DNA of 34,969 nucleotides from Ignavibacteriota bacterium (lineage in GTDB: Bacteria; Bacteroidota; Ignavibacteria; UBA10030; UBA6906), in contig PMBF01000018.1 in the NCBI GenBank assembly GCA_003152875.1, forward strand, positions 75,536 to 110,504. The letters are read 5' to 3'. How positions within the stretch are numbered: position 1 is the first letter of the stretch; every line of letters starts with the position of its first letter. Below are positions 1 to 7,598 of the stretch, piece by piece. Under the pieces are notes generated by a model. It ran no database searches. It had not been told where the DNA came from and saw only the letters and a list, made by a program, of their open reading frames with translations. Position numbers and translations under genes: made by a program.

Positions 1-398
1 CCCATCTCGGAGAGCTTGTTGGCGATCGTCATGGTGCCATCCCCGCCGATCGCGATCAGCACGTCGAGCTGCCAGTTCCTGTAATGGGCCACGACCTGGT
101 CCGATGCGTCGATGATCCGGATGTTGCCCCGCTCCCCCATCGGGAAATGATACGGATCGCCCTTGTTGGAGGTTCCGAGAATGGTGCCCCCCTGATTGAT
201 GATGCCGAGGACGTCGATAGGGGTTAGCTCACGTGCCCGGCCCTCCACAAAGCCTTCGTAGCCGTCCAGAATGCCAATCACCTTGGTTCCAAAGTGAGCC
301 ATTGCCGGCTTCGCGACGCTGCGAATGACCGCGTTCAAGCCGGGGCAGTCTCCCCCTCCGGTCAGTATGCCGATTCTGCGCAGTTTGTGCATTGCCAT
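1..398 (-). CDS. pfkA: ATP-dependent 6-phosphofructokinase, N-terminal part (cut by window edge)
   Basis: Phosphorylates fructose 6-phosphate to fructose 1,6-bisphosphate, the committed step of glycolysis, in the cytoplasm. About 132 residues are visible. A nucleotide-binding GGGDCPGLNAVIR segment lies at residues 14-26 and GGDGT at 118-122. In this family the Gly after GGD favours ATP, while Asp there marks the pyrophosphate-dependent enzymes, so ATP use is likely. ATG at 398 is chosen because the family N-terminus begins a few residues before RIGILTGG; an in-frame ATG at 392 is an alternative. An AAGGA stretch lies about 15 bases upstream, rather far for a ribosome site. The gene diverges from the cassette starting at 568. 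The C-terminal two thirds lie outside the window. Confidence 0.93.
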   Translation of the reverse strand, partial: MAMHKLRRIGILTGGGDCPGLNAVIRSVAKPAMAHFGTKVIGILDGYEGFVEGRARELTPIDVLGIINQGGTILGTSNKGDPYHFPMGERGNIRIIDASDQVVAHYRNWQLDVLIAIGGDGTMTIANKLSEM

Positions 399-567
399 AG
401 TGAACTATTCACATCCTTTTCGTAAGTTAGTGAGAACCACAGGGTGTTGCGGCGTGATCAGCGCCTCGAAAGCGGCCAAGCATGTGCAATATAGCCAAAT
501 TCCCCACTGTAGTAAAGTTCACATCTTGCGTCTTTTGAAAAATTCCATAACTTGAACGCTACAGAAG
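399..567. promoter_or_regulatory. Divergent intergenic region between pfkA and the head-group cassette
   Basis: 169 bases between two divergent starts must hold both promoters. A small inverted repeat (GTGAA, 3-base loop, TTCAC; 400-412) sits directly before the pfkA start. An A/T-rich stretch (about 530-555) precedes the + strand gene. No convincing -35/-10 pair is visible for either gene. Confidence 0.4.
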
Positions 568-1470
568 ATGAGCTTGCTTGAAGAATACAAGGTTTCTCTG
601 AAAATGCCTGAGGTCGAGGAGATTCTCGACCTGATTTTCTACAGGCCGATCGCATTTGTTTTTGTCAAGCTTATCTATCGCCTCCCGGTCACCCCGAACC
701 AGGTGACGTTCCTGTCTCTCCTGGCGGGTTTGACTTCCGCTTGGTATATGCTTCCAGGCACCCGCGCGGGTTTCCTCTTCGCCGGCATATGGTACGGGGT
801 GGCCAACATCCTGGACTGTGGGGACGGGATGCTTGCCAGATTGCAGAAGAGCGGAACCCCGTTCGGCCGGCTGGTGGACGGGGTGGTAGACTGGGCGATC
901 AGCGTGGCGATTTTCGTCGGATTGGGCGTCGGGCTGAGTTCTGCCTCCGGCAACCCGTCCATCTGGTGGCTGGTAGCCGCAGGAGGATTCACCTCGGCCC
1001 TTCATGCAGTCATCTTCGATTACTATCAACAGGAATACATTTCAAACGTCCGTGGGACGAGGAATTTTCTCTCCCAGGAAGTCGTGAAGGCGCGCACGGA
1101 GCTGGACCGCCTGGCCGCCGCGGAAGCTGGATGGTGGTCACGGATCTGGCTTAAGGTCTATCTTGGATACCTCGGTTTGCAGGAAAGCTCCCAATTCAAG
1201 GCCGAGGGCGAACGACAGGCACCACCAGAGCTCTTCCGTCAGCACAACTACCGTGTCATGCAGTGGTGGACCCTTCTCGGAGCAACGACAAACCGAAGCG
1301 GATTGATCATCGCCTCGATCCTGGGAAGGCCGGATATCTTCTGCTGGATTGTCGCCATCCCCGGAAACCTTTTTCTCGTCTTCATGCTCTTCTGGCAGAG
1401 ACGCGTCCAGCAGCGTCTTGAGCTGGACCTGCGTCTGCAGACCGTTGACGGGGGTTCCTCCAAGGGGTAA
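568..1470 (+). CDS. CDP-alcohol phosphatidyltransferase family protein (first paralogue)
   Basis: Integral membrane enzyme of 300 residues that transfers a phospho-alcohol from a CDP-alcohol to an acceptor hydroxyl, with Mg2+ or Mn2+. The complete family motif D-x2-D-G-x2-A-R-x8-G-x3-D-x3-D is present at residues 83-108 (D83, D86, G87, A90, R91, G100, D104, D108), within several hydrophobic segments. The N-terminal PVTPNQVT stretch (40-47) is shared with the second paralogue at 3304, pointing to a duplication. It heads a tight + strand set: 41 bases separate it from the PLP enzyme gene. The charged segment after the motif (about residues 155-225) is probably cytoplasmic. Substrate and acceptor cannot be read from sequence. 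Start ATG 568 has only a weak upstream purine run. Confidence 0.9.
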   Translation: MSLLEEYKVSLKMPEVEEILDLIFYRPIAFVFVKLIYRLPVTPNQVTFLSLLAGLTSAWYMLPGTRAGFLFAGIWYGVANILDCGDGMLARLQKSGTPFGRLVDGVVDWAISVAIFVGLGVGLSSASGNPSIWWLVAAGGFTSALHAVIFDYYQQEYISNVRGTRNFLSQEVVKARTELDRLAAAEAGWWSRIWLKVYLGYLGLQESSQFKAEGERQAPPELFRQHNYRVMQWWTLLGATTNRSGLIIASILGRPDIFCWIVAIPGNLFLVFMLFWQRRVQQRLELDLRLQTVDGGSSKG

Positions 1471-1511
1471 CGCCCCATACTCTATTGTTGCATTCAGACT
1501 GAGAGGCAGTT

Positions 1512-2588
1512 ATGGGTCTGATTTATCTCGACCGCAATGAAAACCAGTACGGCCCTGCTCCTGCCTGCTACCAGGTCCTTCGCGAGGCCAATCTTGAACA
1601 GCTCAGCCTCTATTCCCGGGCCTATGCAACCGGCAAGAAGAGCGATCTCTCGGACCGCCTCAGCGCGGACCTCGGCATTCCGGAGTCCCGGGTCCTGCTA
1701 AGCTACGGGAGCGAGGACATGCTCAAGCAGGCGGTCCACTGTTACCTTCAGAAGGGGGAAACCATCCTCCTCCCCCACCAGTCGTGGTGGTACTACAAAT
1801 CCGTGGCAAAGGAGGTCTTCGGCACCGAGATCCACTACTCGATGAAGGAGCGCGGCGGCCTCTTCGTGTACGACCTGCAGGAGATCATCGACCAGTATGA
1901 CCGGCATCATCCGCAGGTGATCCTGATCGCCTCTCCGAACAACCCCACGGGCAACAGCATCGGGATGGACACACTCCACCGGCTGGTTGAGCATTGCGCT
2001 TTGTCGGTGATTGTGCTGGATGAAGCATATTTCGGCTTCGGCGGGGACGGGAACGGCCACATCAAGACCCTTCTTGACGCACACCCGCGGATGGTCATCC
2101 TCCGGACATTTTCGAAGTATTTCGCGCTGGCGGGGCTGCGCATCGGGTACTCCATTGTCGGCAGGGAGCTCGAGCAGCTCGTTGCGTTCAGCGCACGCTA
2201 CCTCGGCTACAACCAGTTGTCAGAGAAGATCGCCCTTGCTGCCCTGGACGACCCGGCCTACTATGCCCGTATAGCACAGGCGATGCGCGAGGACACGGAG
2301 ATGTATTTCCAGGAGTTTTCGCTGATCGAAGGATTCACACCGTTCCCATCTGAGGCCAACTTCATGCTGGTGCGTTACCCCCGGCTCCGGAAGAAGGAAC
2401 TCAAGGCGGGACTCGAAGGGTACGGCGTGGTAGTAAAGTTTCTCGATGATCCAGGACTCGAGGATTGCATCCGTATCACGATCGGGACGAAGGAGCAGAA
2501 TGTCCGCGTGATGGAAGCCTTCAGGGAGGTGGCAACCGGTGTGCCGCACCTGTCGACTGTCACACCGGAGATCTCCCAGGCGCGATGA
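1512..2588 (+). CDS. HisC/CobD-like PLP-dependent aminotransferase or decarboxylase
   Basis: 358-residue fold-type I PLP enzyme of the class I/II (histidinol-phosphate aminotransferase) family. Visible landmarks are the SPNNPTG loop at 141-147, LDEAYF at 169-174 (Asp170 to the PLP ring nitrogen), the Schiff-base lysine K202 in TFSKYFALAGLRIGY, and R210. HisC makes L-histidinol phosphate, but no other his gene is near. CobD, a close relative, decarboxylates threonine phosphate. Lying between CDP-alcohol transferases and a cytidylyltransferase-like gene, it more likely makes an amino-alcohol phosphate or aminated head-group precursor; this is inference. An AGAGG ribosome site lies just before ATG 1512. 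Its stop overlaps the next start (ATGA, 2585-2588), so translation is probably coupled. Confidence 0.88.
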   Translation: MGLIYLDRNENQYGPAPACYQVLREANLEQLSLYSRAYATGKKSDLSDRLSADLGIPESRVLLSYGSEDMLKQAVHCYLQKGETILLPHQSWWYYKSVAKEVFGTEIHYSMKERGGLFVYDLQEIIDQYDRHHPQVILIASPNNPTGNSIGMDTLHRLVEHCALSVIVLDEAYFGFGGDGNGHIKTLLDAHPRMVILRTFSKYFALAGLRIGYSIVGRELEQLVAFSARYLGYNQLSEKIALAALDDPAYYARIAQAMREDTEMYFQEFSLIEGFTPFPSEANFMLVRYPRLRKKELKAGLEGYGVVVKFLDDPGLEDCIRITIGTKEQNVRVMEAFREVATGVPHLSTVTPEISQAR

Positions 2589-3307
2589 CCGGCATCCTTC
2601 TCGCGGCAGGTATCGGCTCGCGTCTCCGGCCGCTGACGGAGAGCAGGCCCAAGTGCCTGCTTGAGGTGGGCGGAGTGTCACTGCTCGAACGCACTCTCCG
2701 CGCGTTTGTGGAGGCGGGAGTGGGCGAGTGTCTCCTGGTCACCGGCTACCTGCAGGGCATGGTGGAAGGAGCGGTACGCGGTTTCGGGCTACCTCTCCAG
2801 GTACGTTTCGTCCATAACGAGCGGTTTGGAGCCACCAACAACAATTACTCGCTCTGGCTGGCCGGCCTGCAGGCGGAGGGTGAGGACATCATTCTGCTGG
2901 ATGGGGACATTCTCTTCGAGACGGGCATCCTCCGTTCTCTTATTGGCGCGGCCGAGCCCGACGCTCTCGTTGTCCGGGCAGGCGGCCCCCTGGGGGCAGA
3001 GGAGATCAAGGTGGAACTGGACGGGGCGGGCGCCGTCAGGCGCATCGGCAAGGAGGTGGATCCAGGCTGCGCGGACGGCGAATCGATAGGCATCGAAAAA
3101 TTCTCAGCTCCCGCAGCGAGGGAGCTGTTCAGGATCCTCGGCCGGAGGAGGGAGCGCTACGAGTTCTACGAGGCTTCGTTCCAGGAGCTGATTGACGGCG
3201 GCGTCCGCCTGGCCGCGGTCTTCGCGGGGGGCATGGCGTGCATGGAGATCGACACACCGCAGGACCTTGAGGCGGCCGGCATTCTGGCAAGCACGCGCGG
3301 ATTATGA
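2585..3307 (+). CDS. LicC-like nucleotidyltransferase (probable CTP:phospho-alcohol cytidylyltransferase)
   Basis: 240 residues with a Rossmann-like nucleotidyltransferase fold: the nucleotide loop LLAAGIGSRLRPLT at 5-18, K23 in RPKCLLEV, and the metal-binding LDGD at 105-108. A TNNNYSLWLA segment (84-93) and a C-terminal EIDTPQDLEAA (221-231) resemble phosphocholine and aminoethylphosphonate cytidylyltransferases more than sugar-nucleotide enzymes. Expected reaction: CTP plus a phospho-alcohol gives a CDP-alcohol, the substrate of the flanking transferases. The start at 2585 is chosen because the conserved N-terminus begins there and ATGA overlaps the upstream stop; a longer upstream reading frame is not family-like. 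It also overlaps the next gene by 4 bases (3304-3307). The exact alcohol is unknown. Confidence 0.87.
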   Translation: MTGILLAAGIGSRLRPLTESRPKCLLEVGGVSLLERTLRAFVEAGVGECLLVTGYLQGMVEGAVRGFGLPLQVRFVHNERFGATNNNYSLWLAGLQAEGEDIILLDGDILFETGILRSLIGAAEPDALVVRAGGPLGAEEIKVELDGAGAVRRIGKEVDPGCADGESIGIEKFSAPAARELFRILGRRRERYEFYEASFQELIDGGVRLAAVFAGGMACMEIDTPQDLEAAGILASTRGL

Positions 3308-4164
3308 GCGGCACACCGGGGTATCGCTACTCCGTCTCCACCAAGTCCGGTCTCTCGGACGAGCTCATCAACACGTACCTTCTCCGGCCGATCGCAGGCC
3401 TCCTGGTGCGCGTGTTGTATTCCTCGCCGGTCACTCCCAACCAAGTCACCGTCTCGGCGATAGCGGCGGGCCTCGTCAGCGCTTTCTGCTATCTTCCGGG
3501 AACTCCGGGGCTCACCGCCGCGGCCGGTCTCTTCCTGACGCTCAAAGACCTCCTCGACTCGGCGGACGGCCAGCTCGCGAGAGCCAAGAACCTGTTCAGC
3601 CGCCGAGGACGTTTTCTGGACTCGATAGGCGACGTTGTGGTAAACTTCTGCGTGTTCCTGGCCATCGCCGCCGCGCTGAGCCGGGCGGGTGCACCGTGGC
3701 CGGTCTTTGCCGCCTCGATGGCCGCGTTCTTGTCGCTCACACTTCGTGTCTCCTACCACGTCTTCTACCAGACATCATACCTGCACCGCCGCAACGCCTA
3801 CTTGCTGAACCGGACATCGGAGGAAATCAGCGGCGAAGACCTCAGCGCCGACAGGGTGACGATCGCACTGCAGCGGACATTCCTTGTGCTGTACGGATGG
3901 CAAGACGCGCTGATGGCGGGGATCGATGCGTGGTCGAGAAACGGGAAGACCGTTGGAGATGAGGCCTGGTACGCCGACCCCGCGGGGCTGCGGTGGTCGG
4001 GGTTTCTGGGGCTGGGAACCGAGTTGTTCCTCCTGATGCTCTTCTCGCTTTGCAACGAGCTGGAAGACTACCTGGCGGTCAACCTCCTCGGCATGAATGC
4101 CGTGTGGGCGGGGTGCATCCTCTACCGCAAGAGGCTCGGCCGGAGGAACAGGCGGGACGCCTGA
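3304..4164 (+). CDS. CDP-alcohol phosphatidyltransferase family protein (second paralogue)
   Basis: 286-residue membrane protein with the intact CDP-alcohol transferase motif at residues 85-110 (D85, D88, G89, A92, R93, G102, D106, D110). It aligns with the gene at 568 through RPIA, PVTPNQVT and the LPGT turn, so the two are paralogues, but loops and the C-terminus differ, suggesting different acceptors or head groups. ATG overlaps the preceding stop (ATGA). The gene ends only 3 bases before the stop of the convergent gene at 4168, with no room for a separate terminator. Function is probably the final membrane step of a polar-lipid or phosphodiester synthesis; this rests on family and context only. 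Confidence 0.9.
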   Translation: MSGTPGYRYSVSTKSGLSDELINTYLLRPIAGLLVRVLYSSPVTPNQVTVSAIAAGLVSAFCYLPGTPGLTAAAGLFLTLKDLLDSADGQLARAKNLFSRRGRFLDSIGDVVVNFCVFLAIAAALSRAGAPWPVFAASMAAFLSLTLRVSYHVFYQTSYLHRRNAYLLNRTSEEISGEDLSADRVTIALQRTFLVLYGWQDALMAGIDAWSRNGKTVGDEAWYADPAGLRWSGFLGLGTELFLLMLFSLCNELEDYLAVNLLGMNAVWAGCILYRKRLGRRNRRDA

Positions 4165-4167
4165 GCC

Positions 4168-7100
4168 TCAATCTCTGGAAAAGCTCTTCTCAATCTCGCG
4201 CGCCTCGGCGGCGGCGATATCGAAACGGCTGCGCAGGTTCTCGAGGGCCTGTTTGTCGGACCAGCCCACTCCCCCGTTCCGCAGCGCGGCGCGAAGGCCC
4301 TCACAATAGGCCTCCTTTCTCACAGCCTGTTCCACGGCAGTGCAGTCCGTTTCGCTGATGCCGAGCGAGAGCTTGACGACGTCGATCATGGCCTTCTCGT
4401 CGCCCTGCGGCGGACCGTTGATCCAGGAGTGCTTCAACATGGCGCGATACGTTCCCAGGGCGTCCTGTTTCAGCTTTTCGCGGTCTGCCTGACGCTCGAG
4501 TACGCGTCCTTCTTCCCTCTCACGCCACGACTCCCCTTCCATGGCACGCTTCTTTGCCACAACCTCGGCATGGGACTTGGAATCACGGACAGCCACGATC
4601 TTCGCCTCGATCTCCCGGCCGGCGATGTTCCCCGGGTCGATGGCAAACAGGTTTTCAAGCTCTGACAGCGCCATCTCCAGCTCCCCGGCGCGCGACAGTT
4701 CCCGTATGCGATGAAGGAGCGTGCTGGTTTTCGCTTCCATCAGGGCGCGTTGTTTCTGCTCGTCCGCATCCCGGCGGGCCTGCTCCTCGATGCGGCGCTG
4801 CAATTCCTCCATGCGGCGCCGCTGATCCGCCCTGCGGGCCGCAAGCTCGCGCTCACGCACCGCCTCGTCGCGGGCGGCAGAGATGCGCTGTTCGAGTTCG
4901 ACCGCGGCAGCGTTTCCGGCATCGAGCCGGAGCGCATGGGAGACCTCCCGGAGGGCGTCGTCGAACTGCTCTTCGCCGAGAGAACGGTTCGCCCGGTCAA
5001 GGTACTCGCGCAGCTTTTTCTCCTGAGCGACGCGTCTTCCCTCTTCGATCGCTCTGCGAACTGCTTCCTCATACCTCCGCGTCTCCTCCGACTCCTGGCG
5101 CCGGCGTTCCTCCTGCTCGGCTTCCTGCCGGCGAAGCTCTTCCTCTGCCTTCAGGCGAAGGTCGGCGGCCAAGCGCTCCTCTTCTTCCCGGTGGATGAGG
5201 GCGGCTTCCTGCGCGCGGCGATAGGCTTCCTCCTCGATGCGCACCCGCTCGATATCCAGCTGGCGGCGTTGCTCGGCGGAGAGATGTTCGCGTTCGAGTG
5301 ACAGGCGCCGCGCGAATTCTTCTTCCATGTGCCGGCGCAGTTCCTCCTCGAACTGGACCTGGCTGTCACGGGCCTCCGCCAGCTCGCGCGCCCGATCCTC
5401 TTCGAGGCGTATGCGCTCCTTCGCAACGCGTACACGGAATTCCTCCTCGAGCGCCATGCGCTGTGCCGCCAGGGTTTCCTCGGCGTTCCTGCGGATCTCC
5501 TCCTGCAGGCTCCGGAGCTGCTGCTCGGATGTCCGGCGCCGCTCCACTGCAGCAGTCTCCTCCTGTCCGCGCAGGTCGTCCAACCGCTTCTGTTCATCGG
5601 CAAGGCGCAGGTCCGCGTCTTCCTGAAGCCGCCGCCGTTCCACCTCCAGCGCCGTTCTGGTCTCATCCAGCTCCCGGGAATGCGCCTCCACCTCGTTCAG
5701 TCGTGATGCCAGCGCCTCTTCATCGCGCCTGCGAAGCTCTTCTGCGGCGGACCGTTCAAGCTGCAGATGATCCGCAAGCTCTGCATCCAACCGAGTCTTC
5801 TCCTCCGCCACACGGCCCGCGAGCGCTCTCTCCATGCGGGCCCCCTCCTCCTGGACCCGCTCGGCAAGCTCGCCTTCCAAGCGGGCTTTCTCCTCCTGGA
5901 GACGATCGGCAAGCTCGCCTTCCAGCCGGGCGCGCTCCTGCCGCAGCCATTCCACAAACTCACCCTCCAGATCCTTCCTGCCCTGCTGGAGACGCCCGGC
6001 AAGTTCCTCATCGAAGCGCCTGCGCTCCTGGAGGACCCGCTCGCCGTATTCAGCCTCCAGGCGCCTCCGTTCCTGCGCCATCCGCTCGTGGAGCTCGACG
6101 GTCAGGCGCTCCCGCTCCGTGGCAATCCGGACTTCCGCTTCCTCCCGCGAACGAGCCTGTTCAGCCTGGATGGAGAGGTGGCTCTCTTCCACGATCCTGA
6201 GGCGTTCCCGTTCGGACTCCTGCAGCCGTGCGGCAGATTCCTCATTGCGGCGCCGGAGCTCACCTGCAAGCAGCTGTTCCTTTTCCAGTCCTGCGGCATG
6301 CACTGTATCCCGGCGGTGCAGCTCCTCTTCCATCCGTTTCTGGAATTCGGCCTCCAGGCCGCGCCGCTCCTCCGCATTGCGGGTTTCCGCGTCCGCCAGG
6401 GCCCGCTTCCTTTCCGCCTCAAGGGACTGCTGCATCTCCTCCAGGCTGCGAATCTGCTCCCGGGTCGATGCCTGATGTCCGGACAGCGCTTCCTCGCTGC
6501 TGCGGCGGATCTCTTCGGCGGCGTTCTTCTCCTGCTGAAGGCGGAGGATGAAATCCGCCTCGAGCCGCTTCCGGTCCTCCTCGGCTTTCTTCTGGAACTC
6601 CGCCTCGAGCCGGTCCCACTCGACGGCGACCCTCGTTTCGATTTCTTCCTTCACGCGGCGGCGCTCAGCCTCGAGCGACAGGCGCGTTTCCTCCAGGATC
6701 CGAAGCCGCTCCTGCTCCGACTTCTGACGCGCAACGACAGCTTCCTCGTAACGCCGGCGAAGCTCATCGCCCACGAGCCGTTCTTTCTGGAGGCGGACCG
6801 TGTTTTCGGCCTCCAGCCTCTTCCGCTCCTGGTCGATCCGTTCGTGGTATTCCGAAGCCAGGCGGTCGCGCTCATCCTCGAGCCGCCGAGTCATCTCTTC
6901 GTTCAGCTCCTCCTCGCGCGCCGAGGAGAGGGATTTCAGGCGCTCCTCCTCCTCCTGATGGCGCTTCTGTTCCTCCTGCTGGTGCCGGTGTGTCTCTTCA
7001 ATCAGGCGGGCAGCTTCGTCAAGTTTCTTCCGTTGATCTTCCTCCGCTGCCTTGCGTGCCTGCTCTTCCTTCGCCTTTTTCCGTGCTTCCACCTCTGCGT

Positions 7101-7455
7101 TCCGGCGCATCTCCTCTTCGAGCGCGCGGGACTGTGTGTCAACCGGCGAGTTGCGCATCGCCTGAGGAGCGGCGGGATGCGCGGCGGCGCGGGGAGAGGG
7201 AACCGCAGGCGCTGGCGTGGCAGGGGCGGCCGCGGGGCGCGAGGGGGAAAGAGCTGCCTGCTGATCCTTTGCAAGACGAAGACGCTCCGCGTATGCGATC
7301 GCATACGGATTGCGCGGATCGACTTCCGTTGCCTTCTGCACAAGCCTCGCGGCGCCTTCGATGTCGCCGGACTTGAACAGTCTGTCGGCCATTTTCAGGA
7401 AATCGCCGGCTTTCTTCCTCAGCTCATGTTTTTTGGCGTCGTCGAGTTCAGCCAC
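4168..7455 (-). CDS. Giant coiled-coil protein with TPR-like ends and nested 15/84-residue repeats
   Basis: 1095 residues. A TPR-like helix pair (about 15-65) is followed by an Ala/Pro linker (68-100). A very long Glu/Arg-rich helical region runs from about 105 to 815. Two TPR-like segments follow (about 816-865 and 912-960), then a compact helical C-terminus (about 1000-1095) that I do not recognise. The rod contains an 84-residue unit starting at residues 227, 311, 395 and 569. Between the last two starts an array of 15-residue units (residues 447-566, pattern ERxRLExEL) is expanded. No signal peptide or membrane segment is seen, so a cytoplasmic scaffold or spacer role is plausible, but function is unknown. 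A strong promoter lies at 7528-7556. The neighbouring gene upstream is also a TPR protein with the same type of promoter. Confidence 0.85.
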   Translation of the reverse strand: MAELDDAKKHELRKKAGDFLKMADRLFKSGDIEGAARLVQKATEVDPRNPYAIAYAERLRLAKDQQAALSPSRPAAAPATPAPAVPSPRAAAHPAAPQAMRNSPVDTQSRALEEEMRRNAEVEARKKAKEEQARKAAEEDQRKKLDEAARLIEETHRHQQEEQKRHQEEEERLKSLSSAREEELNEEMTRRLEDERDRLASEYHERIDQERKRLEAENTVRLQKERLVGDELRRRYEEAVVARQKSEQERLRILEETRLSLEAERRRVKEEIETRVAVEWDRLEAEFQKKAEEDRKRLEADFILRLQQEKNAAEEIRRSSEEALSGHQASTREQIRSLEEMQQSLEAERKRALADAETRNAEERRGLEAEFQKRMEEELHRRDTVHAAGLEKEQLLAGELRRRNEESAARLQESERERLRIVEESHLSIQAEQARSREEAEVRIATERERLTVELHERMAQERRRLEAEYGERVLQERRRFDEELAGRLQQGRKDLEGEFVEWLRQERARLEGELADRLQEEKARLEGELAERVQEEGARMERALAGRVAEEKTRLDAELADHLQLERSAAEELRRRDEEALASRLNEVEAHSRELDETRTALEVERRRLQEDADLRLADEQKRLDDLRGQEETAAVERRRTSEQQLRSLQEEIRRNAEETLAAQRMALEEEFRVRVAKERIRLEEDRARELAEARDSQVQFEEELRRHMEEEFARRLSLEREHLSAEQRRQLDIERVRIEEEAYRRAQEAALIHREEEERLAADLRLKAEEELRRQEAEQEERRRQESEETRRYEEAVRRAIEEGRRVAQEKKLREYLDRANRSLGEEQFDDALREVSHALRLDAGNAAAVELEQRISAARDEAVRERELAARRADQRRRMEELQRRIEEQARRDADEQKQRALMEAKTSTLLHRIRELSRAGELEMALSELENLFAIDPGNIAGREIEAKIVAVRDSKSHAEVVAKKRAMEGESWREREEGRVLERQADREKLKQDALGTYRAMLKHSWINGPPQGDEKAMIDVVKLSLGISETDCTAVEQAVRKEAYCEGLRAALRNGGVGWSDKQALENLRSRFDIAAAEAREIEKSFSRD
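5758..6117 (-). repeat. Eight tandem 15-residue (45-bp) coding repeats in the coiled-coil gene
   Basis: Protein residues 447-566 divide into eight consecutive 15-residue units. Most match ERxRLExELxxRxQE, for example ERARLEGELADRLQE and EKARLEGELAERVQE. A 15-residue period over four turns gives 3.75 residues per turn, unlike the 3.5 of a heptad coiled coil. Confidence 0.85.
6022..6777 (-). repeat. Three head-to-tail 84-residue super-repeats
   Basis: Residues 227-310, 311-394 and 395-478 align without gaps, each starting with a xxxEx-[LI]-RR segment and containing an EERxxLEAEF-like block. A fourth copy starts at residue 569, exactly 174 residues (84 plus six times 15) after the third start. 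Confidence 0.75.
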
Positions 7456-7527
7456 AGCCTGGATTCCGGGTATTCAGAGGAATCTGCAAGGTCATTGCGC
7501 GACGGCGCACTCCCTGGCAGTTTGAAG

Positions 7528-7556
7528 AATATATTTATTCGTTGTGCGAGAGTCAA
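7528..7556 (-). promoter_or_regulatory. Sigma70-type promoter of the coiled-coil gene
   Basis: On the minus strand, TTGACT (7556-7551) and TATATT (7533-7528) are separated by exactly 17 bases. The expected transcript start leaves about 65 untranslated bases before ATG 7455. Confidence 0.7.
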
Positions 7557-7598
7557 CGGACTGCACAGAAGGGGTGACGGCCGGCACATCCACAGATG

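Noticed and set aside
1512-2588. Firm call as histidinol-phosphate aminotransferase (hisC)
   Set aside because: The family match is clear, but no histidine gene is nearby and the operon points to a phospho-alcohol substrate; CobD-like decarboxylases share the same motifs.
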